64,000 nucleotides of DNA from Vibrio sp. LaRot3 (GCF_027587025.1 NZ_JAPPTI010000007.1:1-64000); one strand, 5' to 3'; shown: positions 34,665 to 45,894, numbered from the stretch's first letter. Translations and numbers: made by a program. The notes: generated by a model from the sequence alone, not told the origin.

Positions 34665-35159
34665 TCAATTTATCACGTGTGAATGATCGTGGTTGCTGCC
34701 TTGATACTTCAAACTATCAAAGTGGTGATGGGCTTTTTGCACTTGTTCAAATTCCAACATCCATTGCGCATTGCGTTGTGCTGAACAAAATGCACCCATA
34801 TGGCGCAACAAGTCTTCACTATGTTTTCTAAGAATATGATCCGTGGTTCGAACCAAATCAGAAGGTTCGATAGAAATAAATTGCAGTAACGCATAGGTTT
34901 GATTAAGCGTATCAAAGGCTTCTTGATGCTGGCCCATGCGATTAAGAATTTGGGATTGAGAAACGGAGGCATCACGAATGCCTGTCACTAGGCATGAAAA
35001 CTGGCAAGGTTTGGTTTCTTTATTGTTCAAAGCGGCATGCACATGCTCTGGCATATGTGACAGCACTTGCTCGAAGAGATAGTGGGCTTCTGGCCAATGA
35101 CCTTGTTCTAGTAACTGCTCAGCTTTCAAGTAATGAGTCCAGCATTGCTGTAGATCCAT
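34665..35159 (-). CDS. Unknown protein, TPR-like
   Basis: The 164-residue protein has helix-pair segments with a TPR-like pattern (LKAEQLLEQGHWPEAHYLFEQVL), suggesting a protein-protein interaction scaffold. It ends 12 bases upstream of the double ATPase gene and is on the same strand, so the two may be co-transcribed. His-rich C-terminal tail (HDHSH). No family name recognised. Confidence 0.72.
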   Translation of the reverse strand: MDLQQCWTHYLKAEQLLEQGHWPEAHYLFEQVLSHMPEHVHAALNNKETKPCQFSCLVTGIRDASVSQSQILNRMGQHQEAFDTLNQTYALLQFISIEPSDLVRTTDHILRKHSEDLLRHMGAFCSAQRNAQWMLEFEQVQKAHHHFDSLKYQGSNHDHSHVIN

Positions 35160-35410
35160 GTGAGCTTACTCCTTGGGTTTAAATCCTTTCACCTACTAGC
35201 GAAGAACTTGATAATTCTGCACTCAGGCTTGCTTGGCCATATATTAAAATGCAATTCATTAACGGATGCAAATAATTATCATTATGAGCTTGTTTTAAGG
35301 TTGAATTGATGGATATTTGAGCGGTTAGACGTGATTTCGGTGTAAGTCACTAAAATGTAAATGGAAATCGTCTAGTCTAATATTAGTGAGGGTTTAATAA
35401 GGACATAATA

Positions 35411-37771
35411 ATGACCATTCAAAGGCTAGAAGCTGCGCAGCTTTATCAAGAAACTCAATTGGATAAGCTGCCTAGTAAATCGACAAAAGAATTACCTCCG
35501 ATCGATGAAATTGTTGGTCAAGAACGTGCGCAAAAGGCGGTTGAGTTTGCCATGTCGATCAAGGAGAAAGGCTACAACATCTACGCCATCGGCCAAAATG
35601 GCTTAGGTAAACGTACCATGGTGCTGCGTTACCTCAATCGACATAAGCACGATACGGATGGCTTGTTTGATTGGTGTTATGTGGCGAACTTTGAGGATAC
35701 CCGAACCCCTCGAGTGCTCAAATTGCCATGCGGTGTCGGTAACCGATTCAAACATGACATTGAGAAAATGATTGCCAAGCTGGTGGTCGCCATGCCATTA
35801 GCGTTCGATAACGAGCTCTACTATACCCGTGCTGACAAGCTCAAAAATCAGCTCGCGCAGAAACAGCAAATCGCACTAGAGGCCATCAGTAAAGAGGCCA
35901 AACAAAAAAACATCAGTTTAACGGTGACCAATCAAGGCGACTATCAGTTTGTTGCAATGAATGGCGAAGATTTGCATACCGAAGAGTCTTTCGATGAGCT
36001 GAGTGATAAAGAGCAAGAACGCTTTAGCGACACCATTGACGCGCTAGAGGTTCAGTTGCGTGACATGGTGCGTGAGCTGACCGAATGGGAAGAGTCTTAC
36101 AGCGAGAAAATCAAAAAATTAAATGAAGATGTCACTTTGGATGTGGTTGCTCACTTCATTAAACAACTGAAAGCGGATTACTCAACCTATTCCGATATTA
36201 AACAGTACCTGACTGAATTACAGAAAGATATTGTCGATAACGCGGATATTTTCCTCGAACAATCCAATGAGCAAGCAGAGATCGCCGCCGCCTCTTTAGA
36301 TAAGAAGCTTCCGCGTCGCTATAAAGTGAACGTATTGGTTAATCGACCTGCGTGTGAGTTTCCGGTTGTGGTGGAAGAAAACCCGAACTATCACAGCTTG
36401 TTTGGTTACATTGAAACGGCCACCTTTAAAGGCACCGTGTTTACTGACTTCTCACTGATTCGTGCGGGTAGTTTACACAAAGCCAATGGCGGTGTGCTGT
36501 TGATGGATGCGCAAAAAGTGCTTGAGCAGCCCTACGTGTGGGATGGCTTAAAGCGCGCACTGCGTTCGCGTCAATTGAGTTTTACTTCATTAGAGAAGGA
36601 GCTAACGTTAACCGGTGCAGTTTCGCTCGATCCTGAGCCAATTCCGCTCGATGTAAAAATCATCCTGTTTGGTGATTACCGAACCTACCAACTGCTGCAA
36701 CATTACGATCCGGAGTTTAGTGAGCTGTTCCGTGTGACTGCTGATTTTGAAGATGAGATGAAACGGACTGAAGACTCAGAGCTCCATTACGCACGTTTTA
36801 TTTCTAGTGTGGTGCACGATAATGGCATGCTGCATTGTGATCGCAAAGCCATCGGACGCATCATTGAACACAGTGCTCGTTTAGCCGGTGATCAGAATAA
36901 GATTTCGCTCCACTCTGCCCATATTGCCAACCTATTGCGTGAGTCAAACTACGTGGCAAGACAAGCCAACGCCAATATGATTCGCTCTTCTCATGTTGAA
37001 GAAGCGCTGGCGAATCAAGAGCTTCGCGTCAGTCGTTTAAAAGATACCGTGATGGAAGGCTTTATTAATGGTACGACACTGATTCATACCCATGGTGAAG
37101 CGGTAGGGCAGGTTAATGCGCTTTCTGTGCTGAGCACCAGTGAATACATGTTTGGCGCGCCAAACCGCATTACTGCCACGACCTGTTATGGAGAAGGGGA
37201 TGTCATTGATATTGAGCGCAGTGTTGACCTTGGTGGCAGTATTCACTCTAAAGGCGTGATGATTTTGACGGCTTACTTGTCATCGGTATTTGGTAAAACG
37301 GCGCGAGTGCCACTTACGACGACGATTACCTTCGAGCAATCTTACGGTGGCGTGGATGGTGACAGTGCCAGCATGGCTGAGTTTTGTGCGGTGGTTTCTG
37401 CCTTTTCCAAACAACCGAACCGACAAGACATCGCAATTACTGGCTCAATGAACCAGTTTGGTGAATCTCAGCCAATTGGTGGTGTGAACGAGAAAATCGA
37501 AGGCTTCTTTGATGTTTGTGTTATCAAAGGGCGTAACAACACCCAAGGGGTGATTATTCCTCGCTCTAACATGCACAATCTGATGCTTCGACCTGACATC
37601 GTGAAAGCGGTTGAGAAAGAAGAGTTCCACATTTGGGCGATTGATCATGTCACCGAGGCGATAGAGATCTTTACTGGTAAACCAGCGGGTACGCCAAGTG
37701 ATGAGGGCAGTTACCCAATCGATACTATTTTTGGTATCGCTCAAGCTAAGCTTAATGCGTTAAGAAAATAG
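35411..37771 (+). CDS. Lon-family ATP-dependent protease (YcbZ/LonB-like)
   Basis: The 786-residue protein has an AAA-type ATPase with a P-loop variant GQNGLGKRT near residue 62, a long middle coiled-coil region and a C-terminal Lon proteolytic domain. The catalytic Ser lies in GGVDGDSAS and the Lys in GGVNEKIEGFF. It should be a cytoplasmic energy-dependent protease of damaged or regulatory proteins. It is longer than E. coli YcbZ and is related to the group sometimes called LonB or AAA_32. A terminator follows. Confidence 0.87.
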   Translation: MTIQRLEAAQLYQETQLDKLPSKSTKELPPIDEIVGQERAQKAVEFAMSIKEKGYNIYAIGQNGLGKRTMVLRYLNRHKHDTDGLFDWCYVANFEDTRTPRVLKLPCGVGNRFKHDIEKMIAKLVVAMPLAFDNELYYTRADKLKNQLAQKQQIALEAISKEAKQKNISLTVTNQGDYQFVAMNGEDLHTEESFDELSDKEQERFSDTIDALEVQLRDMVRELTEWEESYSEKIKKLNEDVTLDVVAHFIKQLKADYSTYSDIKQYLTELQKDIVDNADIFLEQSNEQAEIAAASLDKKLPRRYKVNVLVNRPACEFPVVVEENPNYHSLFGYIETATFKGTVFTDFSLIRAGSLHKANGGVLLMDAQKVLEQPYVWDGLKRALRSRQLSFTSLEKELTLTGAVSLDPEPIPLDVKIILFGDYRTYQLLQHYDPEFSELFRVTADFEDEMKRTEDSELHYARFISSVVHDNGMLHCDRKAIGRIIEHSARLAGDQNKISLHSAHIANLLRESNYVARQANANMIRSSHVEEALANQELRVSRLKDTVMEGFINGTTLIHTHGEAVGQVNALSVLSTSEYMFGAPNRITATTCYGEGDVIDIERSVDLGGSIHSKGVMILTAYLSSVFGKTARVPLTTTITFEQSYGGVDGDSASMAEFCAVVSAFSKQPNRQDIAITGSMNQFGESQPIGGVNEKIEGFFDVCVIKGRNNTQGVIIPRSNMHNLMLRPDIVKAVEKEEFHIWAIDHVTEAIEIFTGKPAGTPSDEGSYPIDTIFGIAQAKLNALRK

Positions 37772-37801
37772 CCACGGCTTGCAACAATCGTTGACAATAA
37801 T

Positions 37802-37830
37802 AAAGGCGCTTCAATCAGCGCCTTTATTCT
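37802..37830. terminator. Rho-independent terminator, bidirectional
   Basis: AAAGGCGC-N8-GCGCCTTT with T-rich flanks, between two convergent genes. Confidence 0.85.
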
Positions 37831-37846
37831 ATGTCACTCAATGGTT

Positions 37847-38845
37847 TTAATATTCAATTAATTCATTACCAGATAACTGACCTTTAAAATACGATTGAAT
37901 GTTGTTGAGTGTGGTATCAGAAATATTGCCTAGCGCTTCAGAAGTTAGGAACGCTTGATGACCAGTAAATAGTACGTTATGACAGGCCGAAAGGCGGCGG
38001 AATACGTCATCGACAATCACATCGTTCGATTTGTCTTGGAAAAACAAATCGCGTTCATTGTGGTAAACATCTAAACCAAGTGCGCCAATTCGGCCACGTT
38101 TTAGTGCCTCAATTGCTGCAGCAGAATCAAGTAACTCTCCACGGCTGGTATTGATGATCATAACACCATCTTTCATTTTGTCGAACGCGGCATCATCAAG
38201 TAGGTGGTAGTTTTCTTTCGACATCGGGCAATGCAACGTGATGACGTCACTTTTTTCAAACAACTCTTGTTTCGATACATACTTTGCACCCATCTCAAGG
38301 GCTGCGGTATTTTCGTATGGGTCGAAGCAAAGGATGTTCATGCCAAGACCTTTCAAGATGCGCATGGTCGCGATACCGATTTTACCCGTACCAATAATAC
38401 CAACCGTTTTGCCGTGGAAGTTGAACCCGACTAGGCCATCCAATGAGAAGTTAGCATCTCGGGTGCGTTGATAAGCTTTGTGGAAGCGTCGGTTTAGACA
38501 CATCATCATACCAACGGCGTGCTCAGCGACTGCTTCTGGCGAGTAGGCAGGAACTCGTACGACTTGAATACCAAGTTCTTGCGCTGCAGGTAGGTCAACG
38601 CGATCAAACCCCGCGCAACGCATGGCGATCAGTTTGATGCCTTGCTCAGCAAGTTCCTCTAACACCGGGCGGGAAAGGTCATCATTTACAAATGCACAAA
38701 CCGCTTGGCAATCTTGTGCCATCTTGGCGGTTTTTTCAGTTAGCTGAAAATCATGAAAGTGAAGGTTATATTCGTATGCTTGATTACTCTTGTTGAATGA
38801 AACTTCATCGTAAGACTTAGAACTGAATACGGCGACATCTACCAT
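37847..38845 (-). CDS. ldhA: D-lactate dehydrogenase, fermentative
   Basis: The 332-residue protein has the NAD-binding GTGKIG loop near residue 150 and the D-2-hydroxyacid dehydrogenase catalytic set: Arg in NTSRGELLD, Glu in VYHNER, His in TGHQAF. In fermentation it reduces pyruvate to D-lactate with NADH. The family (2-hydroxyacid dehydrogenases) includes close cousins, but length and motifs fit ldhA. Together with lldP and ackA it points to mixed-acid metabolism. Confidence 0.9.
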   Translation of the reverse strand: MVDVAVFSSKSYDEVSFNKSNQAYEYNLHFHDFQLTEKTAKMAQDCQAVCAFVNDDLSRPVLEELAEQGIKLIAMRCAGFDRVDLPAAQELGIQVVRVPAYSPEAVAEHAVGMMMCLNRRFHKAYQRTRDANFSLDGLVGFNFHGKTVGIIGTGKIGIATMRILKGLGMNILCFDPYENTAALEMGAKYVSKQELFEKSDVITLHCPMSKENYHLLDDAAFDKMKDGVMIINTSRGELLDSAAAIEALKRGRIGALGLDVYHNERDLFFQDKSNDVIVDDVFRRLSACHNVLFTGHQAFLTSEALGNISDTTLNNIQSYFKGQLSGNELIEY

Positions 38846-39042
38846 AGAAAATACCTCAATAATGGGCGGTGCTATTCCATAAGTTATTTGTGGAATTAAA
38901 CATCCAAAATCTAATTACTATAGATATACGCAACGAACAGAAAAATAAACCATGAATATTTTGTGGTAACCGAGAATATATTGCCTGAGTAGCGTTGATA
39001 GTTATAATGATGTTGCAAAAAAGATAATAAAGGAATATTCAA

Positions 39043-39510
39043 GTGATCACTATTTCAGAAATGAACTCTGACCATCTTGCTCAGGTTTCACTATTAAAAG
39101 TAGTAGAAGAACAAGAGAAATTTGTAGGGACGATGGATGAGATTTTATCGGATGTGAATGATGAGGTGCACCCTCATGTGATCTTACATCAAGATAAGGT
39201 GGTAGGCTTTTTCCTCATCGATACCTATTACCAATATGGTTATGACTTTTGCCTGCAAGATGGCTTAGGGCTAAGAGCGTTCTTTATTGATGCAACCGAG
39301 CAAGCAAAAGGCTACGGAACAAGAGCGGTAGAGGCGCTTTCTGGTCATTTGAGTTTGAACTATCCGAGGTTTAAGTCGGTCTATTTAACTGTGAACTGCA
39401 AAAACCCCGCAGCCTACAGTTGTTATCAAAAAGCAGGGTTTATGGATACCGGTAAGTTATATCATGGTGGTGCAGCAGGGCCTCAGCACATTATGCAGAT
39501 GCACTTTTGA
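39043..39510 (+). CDS. GNAT-family N-acetyltransferase
   Basis: The 155-residue protein has the acetyl-CoA loop FFIDATEQAKGYGTRAV near residues 84-100 and a C-terminal NPAAYSCYQKAGF motif B. AAAGGAA is placed for the GTG at 39043. Acceptor unknown. It is the first of two small genes with the Nudix gene downstream; whether they form an operon is unclear. Confidence 0.88.
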   Translation: MITISEMNSDHLAQVSLLKVVEEQEKFVGTMDEILSDVNDEVHPHVILHQDKVVGFFLIDTYYQYGYDFCLQDGLGLRAFFIDATEQAKGYGTRAVEALSGHLSLNYPRFKSVYLTVNCKNPAAYSCYQKAGFMDTGKLYHGGAAGPQHIMQMHF

Positions 39511-39592
39511 TCATTAACGAGAATTAAGCTCACGTTGTGGTAAATGGTGACTGTGCTAAAATCGCCAGCTTTTCTGCCAGTTGTAAAAAGTT

Positions 39593-40111
39593 ATGCGTCA
39601 TTTAAAAACTACCATCCATCCTGACATCGACCATCTAGACGATAAATCGGTATTTCAGCGTAAAGCCGCACGAGCGATAGTTATCGATGGTGAAGACATT
39701 CTTCTGCTCTACACAGAGCGTTACCATGACTACACCATTCCTGGCGGTGGTTTAGATGAAGGTGAGGATGTTATCTCAGGGATGGTTCGCGAGCTAGAAG
39801 AAGAAACTGGCGCAAACAACATTCATAACATCAAACCATTTGGTATCTATGAAGAGTTTCGACCTTGGTACAAAGACGATGCCGATGTGATGCACATGAC
39901 GTCATATTGCTACACGTGCAAGATTGACCGAGAGTTAGGCGAGACCGCTTACGAAGATTACGAAATCAAGAACGGCATGAAGCCAGTGTGGATGAACATA
40001 CATGATGCTATCGCTCACAATGAGAAGACCATGGCTGAAAGCCCAAAGAAAGGCATGAGCATTGAGCGCGAGACTTTCTTACTTCACTTGGTTGCACAAG
40101 AAATGTTATAG
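39593..40111 (+). CDS. Nudix hydrolase
   Basis: The 172-residue protein carries the Nudix box GGLDEGEDVISGMVRELEEETG near residues 52-74 (G-x5-E-x7-REUxEExGU), which binds Mg for cleavage of a nucleoside diphosphate linked to X. Substrate unknown; the flanking sequence does not fit MutT closely. It follows the GNAT gene by 82 bases on the same strand and ends at a terminator. Confidence 0.92.
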   Translation: MRHLKTTIHPDIDHLDDKSVFQRKAARAIVIDGEDILLLYTERYHDYTIPGGGLDEGEDVISGMVRELEEETGANNIHNIKPFGIYEEFRPWYKDDADVMHMTSYCYTCKIDRELGETAYEDYEIKNGMKPVWMNIHDAIAHNEKTMAESPKKGMSIERETFLLHLVAQEML

Positions 40112-40115
40112 AATT

Positions 40116-40140
40116 AACCCACTACGGTGGGTTTTATTTT
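40116..40140 (+). terminator. Rho-independent terminator
   Basis: AACCCAC-TACG-GTGGGTT then TTATTTTG, just after the Nudix gene. Confidence 0.85.
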
Positions 40141-40320
40141 GTCTGCGAAATGGTGAGATAGGAAAAGATAGATGGATGAGATGAAAACGTATTTTGTTTC
40201 ATAACAAATCATCTCATTGAACAATTTCAGTATATACTTACTCAAGTGATTGAATTAATAATATTAAAATTACCCAAGGTTTAATGCCAAAGTAGAGAGA
40301 AACCAGCTAAGGGAGTAGCT

Positions 40321-42138
40321 ATGGCTAAATTGCGACATGTCGTTATCAGCGGAATGCTTGCACTATGCAGCAGCGCAAGCTTTGCAGAAGTAATTGAAAG
40401 TACCTCTTTGGTTGGCTTTGGCCATGCCAAATATGCAGAGGATTTTAAGCACTTTGATTATGTTAATCCTGATGCGCCAAAGTTTGGCAAAATGACGTAT
40501 GGTGTGGTTGGCACTTATGACAACTTCAACCGTTATGCGTCTCGTGGGGTCGCAGCGCAAGGGAGCGGGGAGTTATATGACTCGTTAATGTTTTCTCCTA
40601 GCGACGAAATAGATGCCTATTACCCTCTTATTGCTCAGCGCGTGCGCTACTCCGATGATTACACTTGGCTCGAATTAGACATCAACCCTAAGGCGCGTTT
40701 TCAAGATGGTAAGCCCATCACTGCCCATGATGTCGCCTTTACCTTCGATAAATTCATGGCAGAAGGTGTGCCGCAATATCGCGTTTATTATAAAGACATC
40801 AAATCGGTGACCGCGAAAAGTGATTTGGTTGTGCGCATTGAAATGGCGACGCCAAACCGAGAAAAGCTATTTAGTTTCGCGCAAAGCACCAAAGTGCTGC
40901 CAAAACACTTTTGGCATGACAAAAACTTTGCCGAGCCACTTTCTGAGCCGCCAGTCGGTAGCTCTGCTTACAAAATTACCGACTATAAGTCAGGCCAAAG
41001 TGTTACTTACACCTTAGACTACAGTTACTGGGCGAAAGATCTTCCGGTCAATGTTGGTCGTCATAACTTCCAGCAAGTCCAGTATGACTATTATCGCGAT
41101 GATACGGTGATGCTAGAGGCGTTTAAAGCTGGTGAGTTTGATTTTAGAATCGAAAACTCAGCCAAGTTTTGGGCCAACTCTTACACCGGGCAAAACTTCG
41201 ATAAAGGCTTTATTGTTAAGCAGCAAATACCCCATCAAAAACCAGAAACTACTCAAGGCTTTGTATTCAATACGCACCGAGAGGTATTTAAAGACCCTAA
41301 AGTGCGTGAAGCGCTGAACTACGCGATGGACTTTGAGTGGATGAACAAGAACATGTTCTATGACCAGTATTCGCGTACCCGCAGTTATTTCCAAAACACG
41401 GATTATGAAGCGAAAGGGTTACCAAGCGAAGGTGAGCTCAAGGTTTTGGCCCCTTTCAAAGATCAAATACCAGAGCGTGTGTTCTCTTCGGAATATCAAC
41501 CTCCTGTTACGGATGGCTCAGGTCGAATTCGCAGCCAAATGCGCACCGCCTTTAAGTTACTCAAAGAGGCGGGGTGGGAGCTGAAAAATAAGGTAATGAC
41601 TAACGTTGAAACGGGTCAGCCGTTGGCGTTTGAAATTTTGGTTTACAGCCCAACTACCGAGCGAATCGTCATTCCGGTACAGAAAAACCTTAAGCGCATG
41701 GGGATTGAGATGAAAATCCGCAGTGTGGATACAACTCAGTACATTAAGCGAATGCGCGATCGTGATTTTGACATGATTTCGAGTCAGTTCGGTGCCAACC
41801 CTTATCCGGGGCCGAATCTAATGATTGTATGGAACTCTCACTTCCTTGATTCGTCTTACAATAAGGCAGGCGTTATTGACCCAGTTGTGGACGCGTTGAC
41901 TCAACAAATTGCCGACAATCAGAGTAATCCAGAGCTGTTGTTAGATTTGGGTAGAGCGCTTGATAGAGTACTGCAATGGAATTACTACATTATTCCGCAA
42001 TGGCATTCAGGCTCTTACCGTGTGGCAATGTGGGACAAATTTGAACGTCCAGACTTAATGCCGAAATACGATTTGGGCATCGACACATGGTGGATTTCAG
42101 AGCAGAAAAGCCTAAAACTACCAGAGAAACGCCGTTAA
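40321..42138 (+). CDS. yejA: YejA periplasmic peptide-binding protein
   Basis: The 605-residue protein has a signal peptide (residues 1-22) and is the SBP family 5 type that captures peptides, with FDYVNPDAPKFGKM near its N-terminus typical of YejA. In E. coli and Salmonella YejABEF takes up peptides, including microcin C and antimicrobial peptides. It leads the operon yejA-yejB-yejE-yejF with gaps of 10, -1 and 2 bases, so all four are co-expressed. Confidence 0.93.
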   Translation: MAKLRHVVISGMLALCSSASFAEVIESTSLVGFGHAKYAEDFKHFDYVNPDAPKFGKMTYGVVGTYDNFNRYASRGVAAQGSGELYDSLMFSPSDEIDAYYPLIAQRVRYSDDYTWLELDINPKARFQDGKPITAHDVAFTFDKFMAEGVPQYRVYYKDIKSVTAKSDLVVRIEMATPNREKLFSFAQSTKVLPKHFWHDKNFAEPLSEPPVGSSAYKITDYKSGQSVTYTLDYSYWAKDLPVNVGRHNFQQVQYDYYRDDTVMLEAFKAGEFDFRIENSAKFWANSYTGQNFDKGFIVKQQIPHQKPETTQGFVFNTHREVFKDPKVREALNYAMDFEWMNKNMFYDQYSRTRSYFQNTDYEAKGLPSEGELKVLAPFKDQIPERVFSSEYQPPVTDGSGRIRSQMRTAFKLLKEAGWELKNKVMTNVETGQPLAFEILVYSPTTERIVIPVQKNLKRMGIEMKIRSVDTTQYIKRMRDRDFDMISSQFGANPYPGPNLMIVWNSHFLDSSYNKAGVIDPVVDALTQQIADNQSNPELLLDLGRALDRVLQWNYYIIPQWHSGSYRVAMWDKFERPDLMPKYDLGIDTWWISEQKSLKLPEKRR

Positions 42139-42148
42139 AGAGGGATAA

Positions 42149-43243
42149 ATGGCTGCGTACATATTTCGCCGATTATTGTTGGTGATCCCCACTTTGTGGG
42201 CGATCATCACCATCAACTTCTTCATTATTCAGATTGCACCGGGCGGGCCTGTAGAGCAGGCTATCGCCCAAATGGAAGGGCACAGTTCCGGTATTATGGA
42301 GCGCTTTGCTGGTGGAGGTAACGAAGCAGGCAGCGCGACGGACTTAAACAGTGACGATAGCGCAGCGGGCTATAAAGGCTCTCGCGGACTTGACCCTGAA
42401 GTTGTGGCAGAGATTAAAAAGCAGTTTGGCTTTGATAAGCCGCTCCATGAGCGATACTTCGATATGCTCAAAAACTACGCGACCTTTAATTTTGGTGAAA
42501 GTCTATTTAAAGGTGGTAATGTGATTGATTTGATTGTCGAGCGACTGCCTGTTTCCATCTCCTTGGGGTTGTGGAGTACGCTCATTATTTATCTGATTTC
42601 TATTCCCCTTGGCATTATGAAGGCGATTCATCATGGCTCTCGGTTTGATATTTGGTCGAGTGCTCTGGTCATTATCGGTTACGCGATTCCCGGGTTCTTA
42701 TTTGCAATCATTTTGATCATTCTGTTTGCCAGCGGTAACTATTTCAGCTGGTTCCCACTGCGCGGATTGGTCTCTTCTAATTTTGACCAAATGACTTGGT
42801 ATCAACAAATCGTTGATTACTTTTGGCATCTGGCTTTACCTATTGCCGCCATGGTGATTGGGGGTTTTGCCACATTGAGTATGCTAACCAAAAACTCCTT
42901 TCTGGATGAAATTAACAAGCAATATGTCGTGACAGCACGCGCGAAAGGATTAGACGAACAGAGTATTTTGTATCGTCATGTATTTCGTAATGCCATGTTG
43001 ATCATTATCGCCGGTTTCCCGAGCGCATTTATTAGTATTTTCTTTACGGGTTCAATGCTGATTGAGGTGATGTTCTCACTCGAAGGGATAGGTTTGCTCG
43101 GTTTTGAGTCGACCATTCAGCGTGATTACCCCGTGGTATTTAGCTCACTTTATATCATGACCTTACTGGGTTTGGTGCTCAGTATCATCTCTGACCTGAC
43201 TTACACTTGGGTTGACCCAAGAATTGATTTTGAGGCGCGCTAA
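42149..43243 (+). CDS. yejB: YejB inner-membrane permease
   Basis: The 364-residue protein has an N-terminal membrane helix ([20 protein letters not shown]), a long periplasmic region and five more spans, with the EAA-type cytoplasmic loop [20 protein letters not shown]. It is the DppB-type half of the YejBE channel. Its last base overlaps the start codon of yejE. Confidence 0.94.
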   Translation: MAAYIFRRLLLVIPTLWAIITINFFIIQIAPGGPVEQAIAQMEGHSSGIMERFAGGGNEAGSATDLNSDDSAAGYKGSRGLDPEVVAEIKKQFGFDKPLHERYFDMLKNYATFNFGESLFKGGNVIDLIVERLPVSISLGLWSTLIIYLISIPLGIMKAIHHGSRFDIWSSALVIIGYAIPGFLFAIILIILFASGNYFSWFPLRGLVSSNFDQMTWYQQIVDYFWHLALPIAAMVIGGFATLSMLTKNSFLDEINKQYVVTARAKGLDEQSILYRHVFRNAMLIIIAGFPSAFISIFFTGSMLIEVMFSLEGIGLLGFESTIQRDYPVVFSSLYIMTLLGLVLSIISDLTYTWVDPRIDFEAR

Positions 43244-44283
43244 TGTGGAATAAAAACAAAGCTCCGAATCCTCTTAATCAGGCGCGTTGGCAACGATTTA
43301 AGTCGCACAAGCGAGGTTTTTGGTCGTTGTGGGTATTCGCGATTTTGTTCGTGTTGAGTTTGTTTGCTGAGTTCATCGCCAATGATAAACCGCTATTAGT
43401 CGAATATGACCAACAGTGGTTTGTGCCTGTTTTTAATCAGTATGCTGAAACAGAGTTTGGCGGAGAGTTTGAAACCGAGGCTGATTATACCGACCCTTAC
43501 GTTATCGAGTTGATTGAAGAAAATGGTTACATTGTTTGGCCGCTCATTCGCTTTAGTTACGATACGATCAACTTCAATATCTCCGGTGCAGTCCCTTCAG
43601 CCCCTGACTCAGAAAACTGGTTGGGTACAGACGATAAAGGTCGCGATGTGTTAGCGCGGATCATTTACGGTTTCCGTATCTCGGTGCTGTTTGGTTTTGT
43701 CTTAACCGTTATCTCGAGTGTTATTGGGGTCATTGTTGGCGCGACGCAAGGTTATTACGGCGGCTGGCTTGATTTAATCGGTCAACGATTTATAGAAGTG
43801 TGGTCTGGTATGCCGACTTTGTTCTTGCTGATCATCTTGTCGAGCTTTGTTGAACCTAACTTCTGGTGGCTACTGGGCATTATGGTGCTGTTTAGCTGGA
43901 TGAGTTTAGTGGGTATTGTTCGCGCGGAGTTTTTGCGTTGCCGTAACTTTGATTATGTGCGTGCGGCGCAGGCGATGGGCGTGAGTGATAATCGTATTAT
44001 GTTGCGTCATATGTTGCCCAATGCGATGGTCGCGTCGCTCACGATGATGCCATTTATTCTATCGGGATCGGTTACCACGCTTACCTCGTTGGACTTCCTT
44101 GGCTTTGGTTTACCCGCGGGTTCTCCTTCACTGGGTGAGCTATTGGCCCAAGGTAAAGCGAACTTGCAAGCGCCTTGGCTTGGTATCTCCGCATTTGCTG
44201 TCTTATCGGTCATGCTGACATTGTTGGTGTTCATTGGTGAAGCTGTTCGTGACGCATTTGACCCTCATCATCAAGGACGTTAG
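43243..44283 (+). CDS. yejE: YejE inner-membrane permease
   Basis: The 346-residue protein is the DppC-type partner: one N-terminal span, GTDDKGRDVLARIIYG near residues 127-142, and further spans with the YVRAAQAMGVSDNRIMLRHMLPN loop that contacts the ATPase. It pairs with YejB. One-base overlap with yejB. Confidence 0.94.
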   Translation: MWNKNKAPNPLNQARWQRFKSHKRGFWSLWVFAILFVLSLFAEFIANDKPLLVEYDQQWFVPVFNQYAETEFGGEFETEADYTDPYVIELIEENGYIVWPLIRFSYDTINFNISGAVPSAPDSENWLGTDDKGRDVLARIIYGFRISVLFGFVLTVISSVIGVIVGATQGYYGGWLDLIGQRFIEVWSGMPTLFLLIILSSFVEPNFWWLLGIMVLFSWMSLVGIVRAEFLRCRNFDYVRAAQAMGVSDNRIMLRHMLPNAMVASLTMMPFILSGSVTTLTSLDFLGFGLPAGSPSLGELLAQGKANLQAPWLGISAFAVLSVMLTLLVFIGEAVRDAFDPHHQGR

Positions 44284-44285
44284 CC

Positions 44286-45872
44286 ATGACTGAAACAATC
44301 CTAACAGTAAAAGATTTGTCGATCGGCTTTGGTAGAGCGGACAAAATTGAAACCGTCACTCATGGCGTTTCGCTAGAGATTAAAAAGGGGGAAACCCTAG
44401 CCCTAGTCGGTGAGAGTGGTTCTGGTAAATCTGTGACGGCCAATTCTATTCTTAAGCTGTTGCCTAAAGGTTCTTCTCATTATCTCAATGGCCAAATCAC
44501 TTTCGATGGCACAGATATGTTGAGTTGCTCCGAGCGTCAGCTACGCGGTATTCGTGGCGGCCGCATCGGAATAATCTTCCAAGAGCCGATGGTGTCGCTT
44601 AACCCTTTGCATAAGATTGGTAAGCAATTGGTTGAGACGTTAGCCATTCATAGAGGGTTGCGCCAACAGAAGGCTGAACAACTTGCGCTCGAATGGCTAG
44701 AAAAAGTGGGCATTCGCAATCCAGCATCTAAGATATCCGCTTATCCTCACGAGCTTTCTGGTGGAGAAAGGCAGCGGGTTATGATCGCGATGGCGCTCAT
44801 CAATGAACCTGAGCTTTTAATTGCAGATGAGCCAACTACCGCCTTAGATGTCTCGGTTCAAGCGCAAATATTAGACCTACTCAAAGCGCTCCAACAAGAG
44901 CTTGGCATGGCGATGCTGTTTATTACTCATGATTTAAGCATTGTGCGCAAAATTGCTGACCGAGTCGCGGTGATGCAAAACGGTGAGTTGGTCGAGGTAG
45001 GGGAGTGTCAGCAAGTGTTTAACGCGCCAGAGCATGCCTATACACAGAAGTTAATTAATTCAGACCCGAAAGGGTTACCGGTTGCAGTGAGTGAGAATGC
45101 ACCGACTTTACTTTCTGTAGAGCAACTTCGTGTTTGGTTCCCGATCACCGGCGGCTTGTTTAAGCGTGTCATTTCCCATGTTAAAGCAGTGACCAATATG
45201 GGCTTTGAGCTACGCCAAGGGCATTCTATCGGTTTAGTCGGAGAGAGTGGCTCAGGTAAGTCGACGACGGGCATGGCGATTCTTCGCTTGGTGGGCTCAG
45301 AAGGGTCTATCAGCTATCAAGGCAATGAAATTCAAGGGTTAGATCGTAAAGCCATGCTGCCTTATCGCAGTAAGATGCAGGTGGTGTTTCAAGATCCGTT
45401 TTCGGCACTTAATCCACGTATGTCCGTGGCTCAAGTCATCGGTGAAGGGTTAACCGTTCATACTGACATGTCGGAACAAGAAATCGATGATGTGATAGTC
45501 GAGGCGATGAAAGAAGTGGATTTAGACCCACAAACTCGTTTTCGCTACCCCAATGAGTTCTCGGGTGGTCAGAGACAACGTATTGCCATTGCCAGAGCTT
45601 TAGTATTGAAACCTGAGTTTATCCTGCTTGATGAGCCAACCTCGTCGTTAGATAGAACGGTACAGGCGCAGATATTGGATTTGCTAAAGTCGTTACAGCA
45701 AAAGTATCAGCTTACTTATTTGTTCATCAGCCATGACCTCAATGTTGTGAAGTCGTTATGTCACTACACGATCGTCATGAAGCAGGGAGAGATCATTGAA
45801 CAGGGTGAAACCCAGCGCCTGTTTGAGCAGCCCAAGCAATCTTATACCCAAGAGCTGGTGGCGTTGTCTTAA
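44286..45872 (+). CDS. yejF: YejF double ATPase
   Basis: The 528-residue protein has two ATPase domains with two Walker A motifs GESGSGKS, signatures LSGGERQR and FSGGQRQR and Walker B DEPTTALD and DEPTSSLD. It energises YejB and YejE. The stop is close to a convergent gene; no clear terminator separates them. Confidence 0.94.
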   Translation: MTETILTVKDLSIGFGRADKIETVTHGVSLEIKKGETLALVGESGSGKSVTANSILKLLPKGSSHYLNGQITFDGTDMLSCSERQLRGIRGGRIGIIFQEPMVSLNPLHKIGKQLVETLAIHRGLRQQKAEQLALEWLEKVGIRNPASKISAYPHELSGGERQRVMIAMALINEPELLIADEPTTALDVSVQAQILDLLKALQQELGMAMLFITHDLSIVRKIADRVAVMQNGELVEVGECQQVFNAPEHAYTQKLINSDPKGLPVAVSENAPTLLSVEQLRVWFPITGGLFKRVISHVKAVTNMGFELRQGHSIGLVGESGSGKSTTGMAILRLVGSEGSISYQGNEIQGLDRKAMLPYRSKMQVVFQDPFSALNPRMSVAQVIGEGLTVHTDMSEQEIDDVIVEAMKEVDLDPQTRFRYPNEFSGGQRQRIAIARALVLKPEFILLDEPTSSLDRTVQAQILDLLKSLQQKYQLTYLFISHDLNVVKSLCHYTIVMKQGEIIEQGETQRLFEQPKQSYTQELVALS

Positions 45873-45894
45873 TTCAGTTAGCTGAGTGGCTATA

